A stretch of 64,000 bases of DNA from the NCBI GenBank assembly GCA_029863605.1, contig JAOTVB010000005.1:172387-236386 (forward strand). The letters are read 5' to 3'. This DNA comes from Myxococcales bacterium (lineage in GTDB: Bacteria; Myxococcota_A; Polyangia; Polyangiales; Houyiibacteriaceae). This document shows positions 15,223 through 25,219 of the stretch, piece by piece. Position numbers and translations under genes: made by a program. Below the pieces are notes generated by a model. That model did no database searches and had not been told where the DNA came from. It saw only the letters and a list, made by a program, of their open reading frames with translations. Each line of letters starts with the position of its first letter. Position 1 is the first letter of the stretch.

Positions 15223-15810
15223 CTAGAACTCGACCTTTGGTGGCTCTTCTGCCCCCGGGATCGCCTCGAAGTACGGCTTGTCGCCAAAGCCCATGATGTT
15301 CGCGAGAAGAATGGTGGGGAACCGACGCCGGGTCTTGTTGTAATCCAGGGTCGCATCGTTGAAGCGCTTTCGCTCCACGCTGATTCGATTCTCGGTGCCT
15401 TCGAGCTGCGCCTGAAGGTCTCGGAAGGCCTCGGTCGCCTTGAGCTCGGGGTACTTTTCCACCACGACGAGCAACCTCGACAGTGCCGAAGACAGCTGAG
15501 ATTGCGCCGCCTCGAACTGCTGGAGTTGGGCGGCATCCGGCGCCGACTCGAAGTTGATCTGCCCAACCTTCGCTCGGGCTTCTACGACTTGCGTAAACGT
15601 GTCTTTCTCGAACTCCGCCGCACCTTTGACGGTTGCCACGAGGTTCGGAATGAGGTCGGCGCGACGTTGGTAGACGTTCTCGACTTGGCTCCACGCGTTA
15701 TCGACGCCTTCGTCGAGCTCGACCAGGGTGTTGTAGCTTCCAACCGCGCTCACCACGAGAACCAGCGCGATGACCGCGATCACCCCACATCCAATCAAGC
15801 CCTTGCCCAT
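15223..15810 (-). CDS. lemA: LemA family membrane protein
   Basis: The 195-residue protein has one N-terminal membrane helix (about residues 5-25) and a long helical domain with the LemA signature: YNTLVELDEGVDNAWSQVEN, QRRADLIPNLVATVKG, and later FRDLQAQLEGTENRISVERKRFNDA. LemA is a widely conserved inner-membrane-anchored coiled protein of uncertain function, usually encoded with TPM proteins as here. A strong AAGGAGG site precedes the ATG. It is the first gene of the three-gene unit. Confidence 0.93.
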   Translation of the reverse strand: MGKGLIGCGVIAVIALVLVVSAVGSYNTLVELDEGVDNAWSQVENVYQRRADLIPNLVATVKGAAEFEKDTFTQVVEARAKVGQINFESAPDAAQLQQFEAAQSQLSSALSRLLVVVEKYPELKATEAFRDLQAQLEGTENRISVERKRFNDATLDYNKTRRRFPTILLANIMGFGDKPYFEAIPGAEEPPKVEF

Positions 15811-15878
15811 GCCGCCTCCTTCGCCTGTGAGTGGCGCGAGGATGCGCGCAGACCCCTTACGAGGTCAAGACCCCAGTT

Positions 15879-17279
15879 CTATTGAACGACTTCGTCGCAC
15901 ATGACTGGGTCGTAGGTGGGGCAGTCGAGAGCGCAGACTTGGAACTTGCCTTCGCAGGTGCCCTCGTAGCGGCTTTGGAGCGTAGCCGAATCGTCGAGGA
16001 CGTGCTCGATGTGGTCTTTGAAGGTGACCGTTCCTTCGTTGGTCTCGATTTCGGTGCCAGACCAGGTCGCAGCCGACGGATCATCTTGGAAAAGGCCCAG
16101 AAACTCGAGAGGGGAAGCGCCGACGTCGTCGAGCCCGGTGACGGTGAGACAATGGCTGTCGTTGGTGTTGCGGTAGTACGGCATGTAATAGGCGAGGTTA
16201 TCGAACGCATCGAATTGAGCGCGAAGCGCTTCGAGATCCTCCGAGGTGAGGCGATAGATCTCCGTGCGACCGGAGCCGGTGTCCACCGATATTTGGAAAA
16301 CGTCTTCGTAGCTACTCACCGTGAAGTTGTAGTCGCGTTCGAAGATCGAAATCGACAGCCGATCGGACGGGAAGGCCTCTGCGAGCAACGCGTTCACTTC
16401 GCCGCGGTCGGCCAATACCCGGTCCCCGAATGGCAACGATGCGATCATGGTATCGATCTCCCACACGGGCGCGACACGATCATAAAGGCCGTTCGAGTGG
16501 CTGGGCTCCCCGCTAACCAACGTGCTGGGCATGACCGGGCCGCTGTCCGCAATGAGATAGCCGTTTTCGACGCCCTCCATGCCATTTCGAATGAATGCAT
16601 AGTTGTTGAGCGAGCCAACGCCCCCTGCGCTGCAACCGCTCACCATCATCTTCGGGACACTTCTGAACTTACTATTGAGGTCTTCGATGACCCGCAGCAT
16701 GTTTTGGTGCCCCATGTGGTGAAACTCCACGTCGGGCCCGACGCCATCTGGATCCACGTAAGTCCGAACGACGCTGCCAAGATATGTATCGCCCGTGCAA
16801 TAGGGGATGAAGACTTTGTTCCAGGTGCCCATCGGGTTGATGTCGGCATTGGACGAGAGCATCGGATAGGCGAGGTCGACCGGAACGTCCCCGTTGACGA
16901 CGCCGAGGGGTTCGGTGAGCGCGCTGATCGGCTCGAGCTCATCTAAATGCAGATATACGGCGAAGTAGTCATCGCGGATGCACTCGGTGCCTGCGGGCTC
17001 TTTGATGCATTCGGTATTGAATGGACGCGCGTTCGCACAATCCTCGTAGTTCCAGCAGGCGCTGCCGCCCTCGAGGAAGATGACGAGGTTTTCCGAGGCC
17101 TCGGAAAAGTTGATGAAGTACTTGTACTGGGAGCCGTTCGCGCAGACCGTTCCCTCTGGCTCGAACTTCAGCCATTGCCCGTAGGCCTCAGGGACGAATT
17201 CTGGCGTTCCGCCATCGTCGCCACAGCCCAAACAGATCGTGACGAGCGCCACGCCAACCAACAACGGGATAGTCTTCAT
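15879..17279 (-). CDS. Pectinacetylesterase-family lipoprotein
   Basis: The 466-residue protein begins with a lipoprotein signal (VTICLGCGDDGG, Cys near 19). The mature part matches the pectinacetylesterase/Notum family. The oxyanion segment is FLEGGSACWNYEDC (about 67-80), the Ser nucleophile lies in SGCSAGGVGSLNNY (about 213-226), an Asp lies in ADSGPV, and the His lies in NDSHC near 381. Such enzymes remove acetyl or acyl groups from polysaccharides or lipidated proteins; the true substrate here is unknown. Several cysteines suggest disulfides, in keeping with export. It stands alone between the LemA unit and an M48 peptidase. Confidence 0.85.
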   Translation of the reverse strand: MKTIPLLVGVALVTICLGCGDDGGTPEFVPEAYGQWLKFEPEGTVCANGSQYKYFINFSEASENLVIFLEGGSACWNYEDCANARPFNTECIKEPAGTECIRDDYFAVYLHLDELEPISALTEPLGVVNGDVPVDLAYPMLSSNADINPMGTWNKVFIPYCTGDTYLGSVVRTYVDPDGVGPDVEFHHMGHQNMLRVIEDLNSKFRSVPKMMVSGCSAGGVGSLNNYAFIRNGMEGVENGYLIADSGPVMPSTLVSGEPSHSNGLYDRVAPVWEIDTMIASLPFGDRVLADRGEVNALLAEAFPSDRLSISIFERDYNFTVSSYEDVFQISVDTGSGRTEIYRLTSEDLEALRAQFDAFDNLAYYMPYYRNTNDSHCLTVTGLDDVGASPLEFLGLFQDDPSAATWSGTEIETNEGTVTFKDHIEHVLDDSATLQSRYEGTCEGKFQVCALDCPTYDPVMCDEVVQ

Positions 17280-17336
17280 CGTGCACTGGCGTTGTTAGCA
17301 GAAAGGCCCTGCTTTGAGAAGACCCCAGCACAGGAG

Positions 17337-18926
17337 TCAGGGGGAAATGCCGACCGGGATTTCGTCTTCCGGGCAGCGCTCGAAGTGCTTTGTCGAGGTC
17401 TCACCGAACCGGAGGGACAACCCCGCACGTAAGGGTCGTGCGATCGCACACGGGACGACTCCGGCGTATTGGTCGGCGAAACCTAAGAACGCCGGCTTAC
17501 GAGCGTCTTGGCTTGCAAGAGTAGCTTTCAAAAGCGTCTGCGCGTCATCCGGGGCGGTGGTGTGAGCGGCCCAAGCCGAGAAGAAGAGCTCTCGGCCGCC
17601 GGGGCTCCTCACGATCCAAAATGACGTGGCTGGCGTTCGAATCTCATCGTCGAGCCACATTGGAACCGCCACCCAAGTTGCCAGCAGCGAAACGAAGATG
17701 AAGCTCACCGGGATCAGCATCGCCACGAGCTTGCGCATACCGGAGGGACGGTCGGGTCGCGCGTAGGTCGGCGTGTACCCGACGGCTTGCTGGCGGTCGT
17801 ACAGATCGGGATGCGTAGCGAGCTTGTGACCGAGAACCGCAGGCACGAGATTGATTTCGTAGATCTTTTCTAAGGCCATGGCGTATTCGGCGGGATCTTC
17901 GACATGCTCATGGGCATGGCGATCGGCACTCTCTTCGCCGCGCCTTTGTCGTCGCCCACTCCATAGCGCAATCACGAAGACCAACGCCATGAGCGGTAGG
18001 AACCCCGTAAGACCAAGCTCTGCAAAGACCGGTCGCGATCCACCCAGCGTCAGTAACAGGACCGTGCCGATGGTGCGCGCTTGCTCGAAGCTCCGTGCTT
18101 GATCGAGGTGGCCGAGCTCATGAAGCGCGATCGCTTCGATTTCACCATCATCCATCGCTTCAAGGGCGCCCGAGGTGAAGACGACTTGCCGATGGATGGG
18201 TTGTGCAAACGCGTTCGCGAGCGGCAGGGGCAGGATGCCGACCCACTTTGGGTGAATGCCAGCCTTCTGACTGGCGCGCTCCATGATCCCGCGGAGACGT
18301 TCGTCAGCGTCTCCGGCAAGCCGCACAAAGGCGGCCGCTCGGAGGACTCCAAGACGTTGCATGGCCATCGCCACCACGAGCCCGATCAGGCACGCGACAA
18401 CCCAGCGTGTATTGAGCTCCTCGCCTGCCAAGGCAAAGACCAGCGCTCCCGGAAGGAGCAACCAAACCAAGACGAACAGTGTAAAAAGGACGGTACGCGC
18501 GTATTGGGCGACGGTGAGGCCCGGCCGAATACGCCGCTCATTGAGAAACCCGGCGGCGTGGACCGAAGCGTACGACGTGACGAAACCCGCCAGACCCATG
18601 GCCCAGCGCGAGAGCGGCAACAGCTCGCCAGCGGCACTCCAACAAATCACGGCGAAAACTACGGGCGCGATCAGCTTGAGCGCACGGGTGGCACGTCTCG
18701 AAGGGTAAAGTGCTCGCGCGCGTTCGGACCAGTGCATCGTCTCGGTTGACCAGGCTTGCCGCGGCGTGGGCAGGACCGCCAAACGCACCGCCAGAAATGA
18801 CACGACCGCTGCGGCCGAAAGGTTCAGCAGCAACGGGGCCCAGACCAGCCACAAAGGAAACAACGACCGTGCAGCGTCGAGCTCAACCACTTCGTAAAGA
18901 GTAACGGCTGGCATGCACTCGTGCAT
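17337..18926 (-). CDS. Membrane-bound M48-family metallopeptidase
   Basis: The 529-residue protein has five or more membrane helices and a cytoplasmic or membrane-embedded M48 peptidase domain. The zinc motif is HELGH at about 269-273 and the third ligand probably lies in EESADRHAHEH near 330. The N-terminal segment with four or more helices resembles HtpX/Ste24-type proteins but is longer, and a C-terminal region (about 420-529) follows a further helix. These enzymes degrade misfolded membrane proteins. I chose the ATG at 18924-18926 because AGGGGG precedes it. It is divergent from the CreD-like gene with 69 bases between starts. Confidence 0.85.
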   Translation of the reverse strand: MHECMPAVTLYEVVELDAARSLFPLWLVWAPLLLNLSAAAVVSFLAVRLAVLPTPRQAWSTETMHWSERARALYPSRRATRALKLIAPVVFAVICWSAAGELLPLSRWAMGLAGFVTSYASVHAAGFLNERRIRPGLTVAQYARTVLFTLFVLVWLLLPGALVFALAGEELNTRWVVACLIGLVVAMAMQRLGVLRAAAFVRLAGDADERLRGIMERASQKAGIHPKWVGILPLPLANAFAQPIHRQVVFTSGALEAMDDGEIEAIALHELGHLDQARSFEQARTIGTVLLLTLGGSRPVFAELGLTGFLPLMALVFVIALWSGRRQRRGEESADRHAHEHVEDPAEYAMALEKIYEINLVPAVLGHKLATHPDLYDRQQAVGYTPTYARPDRPSGMRKLVAMLIPVSFIFVSLLATWVAVPMWLDDEIRTPATSFWIVRSPGGRELFFSAWAAHTTAPDDAQTLLKATLASQDARKPAFLGFADQYAGVVPCAIARPLRAGLSLRFGETSTKHFERCPEDEIPVGISP

Positions 18927-18995
18927 CCGACGCCCCCTGCCAGCGCGGGAATACCGGCGCACGCGATCCCGTTTCAGGGGTTTGAAGGAGCCGGC

Positions 18996-20261
18996 ATGTC
19001 CCGACTACTGATCATTGGTTTCATCTGGCTCGGTTGTACGGTCGCCTGGTCGATCCTCGGCTCGAGCCTCACCGTGAGAAGCGCGGACACGAGCACCGCG
19101 CGAAGCGAAGAGGTGCACGGCTTGTGGGGAGCGCCTCTTCACCAACAGCCTCCGCAGGCTTTCTACACGGTGGAGTCGATCGAAAAGGAGACCAGGACCG
19201 TTCGGCGGGAGGGCGAAGAGCCCGTCACGACCACGATCGCGCATCGCGTATCTCGGGATGTCGAGGTCCCCCTCGAGGGCTCCGACCTGAAGGCCGACCT
19301 CGAGCTCATGCACCGCAGACGAGGACTGATGTGGTTCGCGACCTACGACCTCGATTTCCACGGGGCCTACACGTTCCGAAACCCAACCGACCAGGCACGT
19401 GACGTTATCATGCGCCTTGCGCTCGAAACCGCTTCGCGGACCTACGACGGCCTACGGATCGTCGACGACCAGGGTAAGCCGATTCCGTTCGCGATCATCG
19501 GGGGCATGGCACAATGGCAACAGCCTTTCGAAGGCAGGCAGGAGCGCGGGGTCGAGGTTTCCTTCCGGACTCGCGGCACAGGTTCCTGGACGTACGCAGC
19601 GGCGCCAGGAAGCGACGAAGCACGCAACTTTCGGCTTCGTGTGACAACGAACTTTCCGAATGTGGACTTCCCGGTCAACAGCGTGTCTCCATCCAAGCAC
19701 GCGGCGACCGAGGGCCGCTGGACAGGCGAATGGCGCTTCGAGAGCTTGATCACCAGCTCCCCAATGGGCGTCCAAATGCCCGAGAAGCTCAATCCAGGCC
19801 CTCTTGCCGCTCGTATCACCTTCTTCGCGCCGGTCTCGCTCCTGTTCTTCTTCTTCGTGATCTCGATGCTGGCGATCACGTCTAAGCGGGAGCTACACCC
19901 GATGCACTACTTTCTGCTCGGCTGCGCCTTCTTCGCATTCCATCTGCTCTTCGCGTACTCGGTCGACCATCTTGCACTGACTTGGTCGTTCGTCGTGTCC
20001 GCGGTCGTCTCGATGCTCCTGGTGGTCACCTACGTGCGCCTTTTCGTCGGATGGCGCTTCGCGCTTCGAAAAGTCGCTCCAGTGCAGCTGATCTACCTCG
20101 TTCTATTCTCGGCGAGCTTCTTCTGGACGGGCTTCACCGGCCTTGCGATCACCATCGGCGCCATCCTGACCCTCTTCGCCGTCATGCAACTCACCGGCCG
20201 CCTCGATTGGACAGAAACCTTCGCCAAGCGGGCCGCAGAGCGACGACCCATCCCGAGTTGA
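18996..20261 (+). CDS. CreD-like inner membrane protein
   Basis: The 421-residue protein has one N-terminal helix, a large periplasmic domain (about residues 30-280) and six C-terminal helices. The segments SSPMGVQMPEKLNPGPLAARITFFAPVSLLFFFF (in pieces: MGVQMPEKLNPGPLAARI, FFAPVSLLFFFF), LHPMHYFLLGCAFFAFHLLFAY and FTGLAITIGAILTLFAVMQLTGR are characteristic of CreD. CreD in enterobacteria is a CreBC-regulated envelope-integrity protein. Here no creBC-like pair is adjacent, although a histidine kinase gene converges 4 bases away. The ATG at 18996 is preferred over 18921 because of the AAGGAG site. Confidence 0.85.
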   Translation: MSRLLIIGFIWLGCTVAWSILGSSLTVRSADTSTARSEEVHGLWGAPLHQQPPQAFYTVESIEKETRTVRREGEEPVTTTIAHRVSRDVEVPLEGSDLKADLELMHRRRGLMWFATYDLDFHGAYTFRNPTDQARDVIMRLALETASRTYDGLRIVDDQGKPIPFAIIGGMAQWQQPFEGRQERGVEVSFRTRGTGSWTYAAAPGSDEARNFRLRVTTNFPNVDFPVNSVSPSKHAATEGRWTGEWRFESLITSSPMGVQMPEKLNPGPLAARITFFAPVSLLFFFFVISMLAITSKRELHPMHYFLLGCAFFAFHLLFAYSVDHLALTWSFVVSAVVSMLLVVTYVRLFVGWRFALRKVAPVQLIYLVLFSASFFWTGFTGLAITIGAILTLFAVMQLTGRLDWTETFAKRAAERRPIPS

Positions 20262-20265
20262 CTTT

Positions 20266-21954
20266 CTAGACCTCAAACCAGAACGTGGCGCCATGGCCCA
20301 GTTTGCTCTCGACACCGATGGTGCCACCGTGCTCTTCCACGAACGCCTTCGAAATCGCAAGGCCGAGACCCGTGCCCCCTTTGCGGCGTCGGTCTGAGCC
20401 ATCGAGCTGTTCAAATCGCGTAAAGAGGCGCTGTTGGTCCTCGAGCGCAATGCCGGGGCCGTGGTCTCGAACCTCGAATCGTACACGACCGCTGTTAGAC
20501 CCGGCGGTGAGCTCGACGGAGGTTCCTTCCTCGGAAAACGCGACCGCGTTTGAGACTAGATTCGTCAGCACCTGGGTCAATCGGTCGGGGTCACCCTCGA
20601 ACTCCAAGGAGGCTCCGTTGGTGTGAACCACCAACTCGACGCCTTGTTTGGCTGCAGCAGGGCGCAGCGAATCAGCGACTTCATGTGCCAGATGATCGGC
20701 AACTACACGTTGAAGTCTCAACGTGAGCCCACCTTCTTCGATTTTCTGCAGATCAAGAATTTCAGAGATGAGACGCACGAGACGTTCGGCGTTCGAATCG
20801 GCGATCTGGACTAGCTCGCTGCATTTTTTCGGTAACTCGCCCGCCGCACCGCCCGCCATCAAAGAGAGTGAGCCCCGGATGGCCGTGAGCGGGGTTCGAA
20901 GCTCATGAGATACGGTCGACACGAACTCATTCTTCATGCGCTCTATTTCCTTTTGCTGTGTGATGTCGCGATAGCATGCAACGAAGCCCGCCCCACCCTG
21001 CGTGTCCCCGATGCGTGTTCTTTCGAACTCGATTACTCGGCCGTCCTTCAGGGTGAACTCCCGGGGTTCCTGGTTCTTCGTCACAGTCTCGGCGGGCGCG
21101 CATCGTTCCCCTTGCACGGTGAGGGGCGCGATATGCCGTTGGCAAAGCTCTTCGAATGAAAGCCCTGAGAGCTCACCGGCCCGTTGCACGACGCCGAATT
21201 GTTCACGAAACCGACTATTGATCCGCAGCACGCGATCCTCTGAGCCGGTGAGGACCACGCCTACATTGACGTTCTCGACCAGTGTTGCGAGCCGCTCGCT
21301 AAGCAGCTCCGAAGCGTCACGCGATTTTCGAAGTTGCGCTTCCCGGTCTTGTACGATCCGAAGCTGCTCGTCGCTCGCACGCCGCGTTGCTACGCCAATT
21401 CCAAGGACGGCGAAGAGAAACACCACCTGACCTGCAAACACCTCGAATTGAGATGGCACGAACTCAGGCGCGATGGTGAGCAAAGCTTCGCTTCCATGTA
21501 CAGCGGCCATCAACAACGCCGCTACCACTGACCAAGTGACCGCAACACGGACTCCTTCCTGATGCGCCATGAAAATCGGAACGAAGACCAAGAACCAGGT
21601 GGCCATTGCCGCGGACTGCCCGCTGATCATCGCCGCCGAGGCCAACCCTACGCAAGAGAGGGCAGCCGCCAGATGGCTTGCGGCTCTCATGCGCTCGAGC
21701 CTCTTCTGGCGCAGGAACCAGGCGTGAACGCCCAATGTCGAACAAATGACAGCGACATCGATGCCGACCGTCAGGTATCGCGCTTGCATCAGATACTGGA
21801 GCGCAAACACCGCCCAGGCGAGCACGATGATCAACAGCAGGCGGTTTAGCCGGATGGCATAGACGCGGGGCTCGGCAGGAAGCGAGCTGAACCGGCTCGG
21901 CGCAAGCAACTGACCCAACCCTGCTTTGAAACGTCCCGCCAACGATCCCTCCAC
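20266..21954 (-). CDS. Membrane sensor histidine kinase with PAS domain
   Basis: The 562-residue protein has a helical N-terminal membrane domain with about six helices (residues 35-195), a short coiled linker, and a PAS-like domain (about 215-330, RVLRINSRFREQFG). The kinase core follows: HisKA with EFVSTVSHELRTPLTAIRGS and phosphoacceptor His about 350, then HATPase with NLVSNAVAF, DHGPGIA and GTGLGLAISKAF. It starts with GTG. It is divergent from the hybrid kinase (230-base gap), whose kinase core is close in sequence, so the two may have arisen by duplication. No response regulator is fused. Confidence 0.92.
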   Translation of the reverse strand: MEGSLAGRFKAGLGQLLAPSRFSSLPAEPRVYAIRLNRLLLIIVLAWAVFALQYLMQARYLTVGIDVAVICSTLGVHAWFLRQKRLERMRAASHLAAALSCVGLASAAMISGQSAAMATWFLVFVPIFMAHQEGVRVAVTWSVVAALLMAAVHGSEALLTIAPEFVPSQFEVFAGQVVFLFAVLGIGVATRRASDEQLRIVQDREAQLRKSRDASELLSERLATLVENVNVGVVLTGSEDRVLRINSRFREQFGVVQRAGELSGLSFEELCQRHIAPLTVQGERCAPAETVTKNQEPREFTLKDGRVIEFERTRIGDTQGGAGFVACYRDITQQKEIERMKNEFVSTVSHELRTPLTAIRGSLSLMAGGAAGELPKKCSELVQIADSNAERLVRLISEILDLQKIEEGGLTLRLQRVVADHLAHEVADSLRPAAAKQGVELVVHTNGASLEFEGDPDRLTQVLTNLVSNAVAFSEEGTSVELTAGSNSGRVRFEVRDHGPGIALEDQQRLFTRFEQLDGSDRRRKGGTGLGLAISKAFVEEHGGTIGVESKLGHGATFWFEV

Positions 21955-22184
21955 CGCATTTCCCCACTTGACAAGATAGGGGATCCCCCACTCGATTGCA
22001 TGATGTGCTTCGACGCCCTGCAGCGCTCCGAACGGACACGAAGTCGCTGTAGGTGCAAGTGAGATGCTGATCGTCTGTGCGCGTGTCGCACCACGTTTGC
22101 TGGGTCGCTACACTGTCGGCGCATGCGGAAGCGACTTTGGGGGATCGGCGCACTGAGCAGGTGCGCCGCGGTGGAGTCTGCGCA

Positions 22185-24857
22185 ATGAAAGCGCCGCGGG
22201 TCCCGAAAAACGAAGTCGACCGTTTGAAGGCGCTCGACGGCTACCGGGTGATGGATACCCCACCCGAAGACGCTTTCGATGGTCTCACCACGCTCGTCGC
22301 TCGGATCTTGAATGTGCCGATTGCGCTCGTTTCGTTGGTAGACGCGGACCGTCAGTGGTTCAAGTCGCGCTATGGCCTCGATGCACCTGAGACCCCACGC
22401 GACGTATCGTTTTGCGGCCACGTGGTCGCCGAGCAAGAGCTTCTCGTCGTCCCCGACGCCTTTGAAGACGATCGCTTCCACGACAACCCGTTGGTAACCG
22501 GTGATCCCAGAGTCCGCTTCTACGCTGGTTACCCGTTGACGACGCCCGATGGCCACGTCTTGGGAACACTGTGCGCCATCGATCACAAGGCGCGCCGGAT
22601 CACCGATCAACAGCTCGATACGTTGAAGATCCTCGGTCGCCAGGCGGCTGACCAACTCGAGCTTCGGCGGCAGCTTCTGATCAGCAAGGACTACGAACAG
22701 CTTTTCGACAACTCCAACGTGTTGCCGGCGATCGCCGATTTCAACGGTTTCTTCGAGCGCATCAACCGACGCTGGACCGAAGCCCTTGGACACTCGGAAG
22801 AGGAGCTGCTCTCGCGTCCGTTCATCGAGTTTGTACACGAGGATGACGTCGCTTCAACGCAAGAAGCGGCCGCAAGACTCGGAGAAGCATCGAGCGAAGT
22901 CGCCCAGTTTACCAATCGTTATCGCTGCGCGGATGGTAGTTACCGATGGCTTCTTTGGCATGCAACTTCAGACCTCGAATCCAATCGAATCTACGCAGTC
23001 GCGCACGACGACACCTCCCGCAAGGAAGCTGAAAATCGCATGCGAGACGCGTTGGCCAGCCTAGCGGACAGTGAAGAGCGCTTGAGAACCGTGTTCGAGA
23101 CGGCCGTAGACGCCATCGTGACAATCGATGAGGGCGGCGTGATCGACCGTGTGAACGCGGTGGTTAGGCAACTCTTCGGCTATGAGCCTGCCGAGCTCGT
23201 CGGCCAACATATTGGAATTCTGATGCCGCCGCGGCATCGTGAGCCCCTCGAGCAGTACCTGCAAGACTATCCAAACGATCCGGCCGCGAAATCGGTGGCG
23301 TCGAGCCAGGAAGCCGTAGCGGTCCGAAAGGACGGAACTACGTTTCCCGTCGAGATGTCGGTCAGCGAGATGAGACTCGGAGAGCGACGGATGTTCACGG
23401 GAATCGTCCGAGATATCACGGAGCGCAAGCGGATCGAGCAGCTCAAGTCCGAGTTCGTCTCCACTGTGAGCCATGAGCTTCGAACGCCGTTGACGTCGAT
23501 TCGAGGTGCCTTGGGGCTCTTGGCGGGAGGCCGCATCGGCGAGATGTCGACGGAAGCCAGCGAGATGGTCAACATCGCGCTCAACAACAGCGAGCGTCTC
23601 GTCCGGCTGATCAACGACATCCTCGATGTCGAGAAGATCCGATCGGGTAAGCTCGATTTTCAAATCCAAGAGCTCGATCTCAGCGAAGTGGTTACAGAGG
23701 CGGTCGAAGCGAATCAAGGGTTCGCGGTGGCACACAACACCAGCATCGTTCATGCCGGCGATCTACAGTCGGTGCAGGTGCATGCCGATCGAGATCGTCT
23801 GGCACAAATACTCGCGAATCTTCTTTCCAACGCTGCGAAGTTCTCGCCAGAGGGCCAGCCCATCGAGATCAGCATGGACATTACGGCCGATCGCGTCCGA
23901 GTTGAGGTGGGAGACCGGGGGCCTGGTGTGCCCGAGGAGTTCAGGGAGCAATTGTTCGAGCGATTTACACAAGCTGACGCATCCGACAGCCGTCGAAATA
24001 CAGGAACCGGGTTGGGGCTCAGCATCGCCAAGGCGATCGTCGAGCGCATGGGCGGCACGATCGGGTACGAGCCAGGAAAGGACAGCGGAAGTCGGTTCTA
24101 CTTCGAGCTTCCCGTCGCAAAGCCCGCCCTGCTGGATGAACGTGCGGAGGCGGCGCGCATCCTGGTATGCGAGGACGAGGCTGACATCGCGCTACTTCTC
24201 AAGAAGATTCTCGGCATCCAGGGCTATCTCGTCGATGTCGCGCCGAATATCACCACGGCGACTGCTCTGCTCAGCGAACGCGACTATGCGGCCGTGACGC
24301 TCGACTTGAAACTAGGTCAAGAGGATGGCCGCAACCTGCTCGAAGAGATACGCAACACCGCCGGAAGCATCCCAGTGGTGGTGGTGTCGGCAATCGCGGA
24401 CGAAGCTAGCCAGAAAGTGAACGGCGGGGCTGTAAGCGTCGTCGACTGGATCACCAAACCCATCGACGAGACGCGTCTACTCGAATCGATTCGAAGTGCG
24501 ACCAGAACGGCAAGCAGGAACCGTCTTCTTCACGTGGAGGACGATACCGATTTGTCGATGATGCTGAGCGCCTTTTTGTCGGACGTCGGTACGCTGATCA
24601 ATGTGCGCACCCTTCGAGAGGCACGGGAACATCTCCACCGGGAGACCTACGACCTCATTCTTCTCGATATGGGTCTACCTGATGGCGACGGGACCGAGCT
24701 CTTGCCGTTCGTCGGCAACACGCCGGTGATCGTCTTTTCCGCGCGGGAAGCGAACTCAGTTGCAAGCGAGAAGATCGTCGCGGCGCTCGTGAAGTCCCGT
24801 GCGACAGAGCAAGCGCTGCGAGAAGCCATCAATAGCGCCCTTCCGGACGCGCCCTAG
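22185..24857 (+). CDS. Cytosolic hybrid histidine kinase: GAF-PAS-PAS-HisKA-HATPase-REC-REC
   Basis: The 890-residue protein has no membrane helix. Residues about 10-165 form a GAF domain (VDADRQWFKSRYGLDAPETP, FYAGYPLTTPDG), and two PAS domains follow to about 415. The kinase core has His 430 in FVSTVSHELRTPL, NLLSNAAKF, DRGPGVP and GTGLGLSIAKAI. Two receiver domains end the protein, with Asp 707 (TLDLKLGQEDG) and Asp 828 (LLDMGLPDGDG), so a phosphorelay inside the protein is possible. I chose the ATG at 22185 with GGAG upstream; the open frame to 22077 looks non-coding. The gene converges on a stand-alone receiver, sharing the CTAG stop overlap. Confidence 0.92.
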   Translation: MKAPRVPKNEVDRLKALDGYRVMDTPPEDAFDGLTTLVARILNVPIALVSLVDADRQWFKSRYGLDAPETPRDVSFCGHVVAEQELLVVPDAFEDDRFHDNPLVTGDPRVRFYAGYPLTTPDGHVLGTLCAIDHKARRITDQQLDTLKILGRQAADQLELRRQLLISKDYEQLFDNSNVLPAIADFNGFFERINRRWTEALGHSEEELLSRPFIEFVHEDDVASTQEAAARLGEASSEVAQFTNRYRCADGSYRWLLWHATSDLESNRIYAVAHDDTSRKEAENRMRDALASLADSEERLRTVFETAVDAIVTIDEGGVIDRVNAVVRQLFGYEPAELVGQHIGILMPPRHREPLEQYLQDYPNDPAAKSVASSQEAVAVRKDGTTFPVEMSVSEMRLGERRMFTGIVRDITERKRIEQLKSEFVSTVSHELRTPLTSIRGALGLLAGGRIGEMSTEASEMVNIALNNSERLVRLINDILDVEKIRSGKLDFQIQELDLSEVVTEAVEANQGFAVAHNTSIVHAGDLQSVQVHADRDRLAQILANLLSNAAKFSPEGQPIEISMDITADRVRVEVGDRGPGVPEEFREQLFERFTQADASDSRRNTGTGLGLSIAKAIVERMGGTIGYEPGKDSGSRFYFELPVAKPALLDERAEAARILVCEDEADIALLLKKILGIQGYLVDVAPNITTATALLSERDYAAVTLDLKLGQEDGRNLLEEIRNTAGSIPVVVVSAIADEASQKVNGGAVSVVDWITKPIDETRLLESIRSATRTASRNRLLHVEDDTDLSMMLSAFLSDVGTLINVRTLREAREHLHRETYDLILLDMGLPDGDGTELLPFVGNTPVIVFSAREANSVASEKIVAALVKSRATEQALREAINSALPDAP

Positions 24858-25219
24858 TCATTCAAGATTTTTCGAATCTCGTCGGGAAGGGTCATCGGAT
24901 CGAATGGTTTGTGAACCACACCCACTGCGCCCGCTTCGAGATAGCGTGAGATTTCTTCTCGCTGCACTTTCGCAGTCATGAAAACGACAGGAGTGCTCTG
25001 GAGCTCGGGCTCCTTGCGGAGCTGCTCGAGCGCGGTGAGGCCGTCCATCTCAGGCATCATCATATCCATCAAGATCAGGTCCGGGCGGTGCGCCCTGGCG
25101 ATATCGATACCCTCGGCACCGGACTCTGCAAGCAACACCTGCCAGCCGCCTATGCTTTGCAAGCTGAGCTCGCCAATTCGCCGGATATCGGCTTCATCGT
25201 CGACAATGAGTACCTTCAT
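24854..25219 (-). CDS. Single-domain response regulator (CheY-like receiver)
   Basis: The 121-residue protein is a lone receiver domain with every key residue: acidic pair DDE at 7-9, phosphoacceptor Asp 52 in LILMDMMMPEMDG, Thr in VVFMTAKV, and Lys near 104 in VVHKPFD. It has no output domain, so it probably works as a phosphate shuttle or by protein contact. The start overlaps the stop of the diguanylate-cyclase gene upstream by 4 nt (ATGA), so they are made together. It converges with the hybrid kinase, whose stop it overlaps. Confidence 0.93.
   Translation of the reverse strand: MKVLIVDDEADIRRIGELSLQSIGGWQVLLAESGAEGIDIARAHRPDLILMDMMMPEMDGLTALEQLRKEPELQSTPVVFMTAKVQREEISRYLEAGAVGVVHKPFDPMTLPDEIRKILND

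Noticed and set aside
15831..16946. A 371-residue plus-strand open frame
   Set aside because: It is antisense to the pectinacetylesterase-like lipoprotein gene, whose motifs are clear; the frame has no recognisable features.
17630..17660. A tRNA-like TTCGAATCT sequence
   Set aside because: It lies inside the M48 peptidase gene and no matching acceptor stem or anticodon arm surrounds it.
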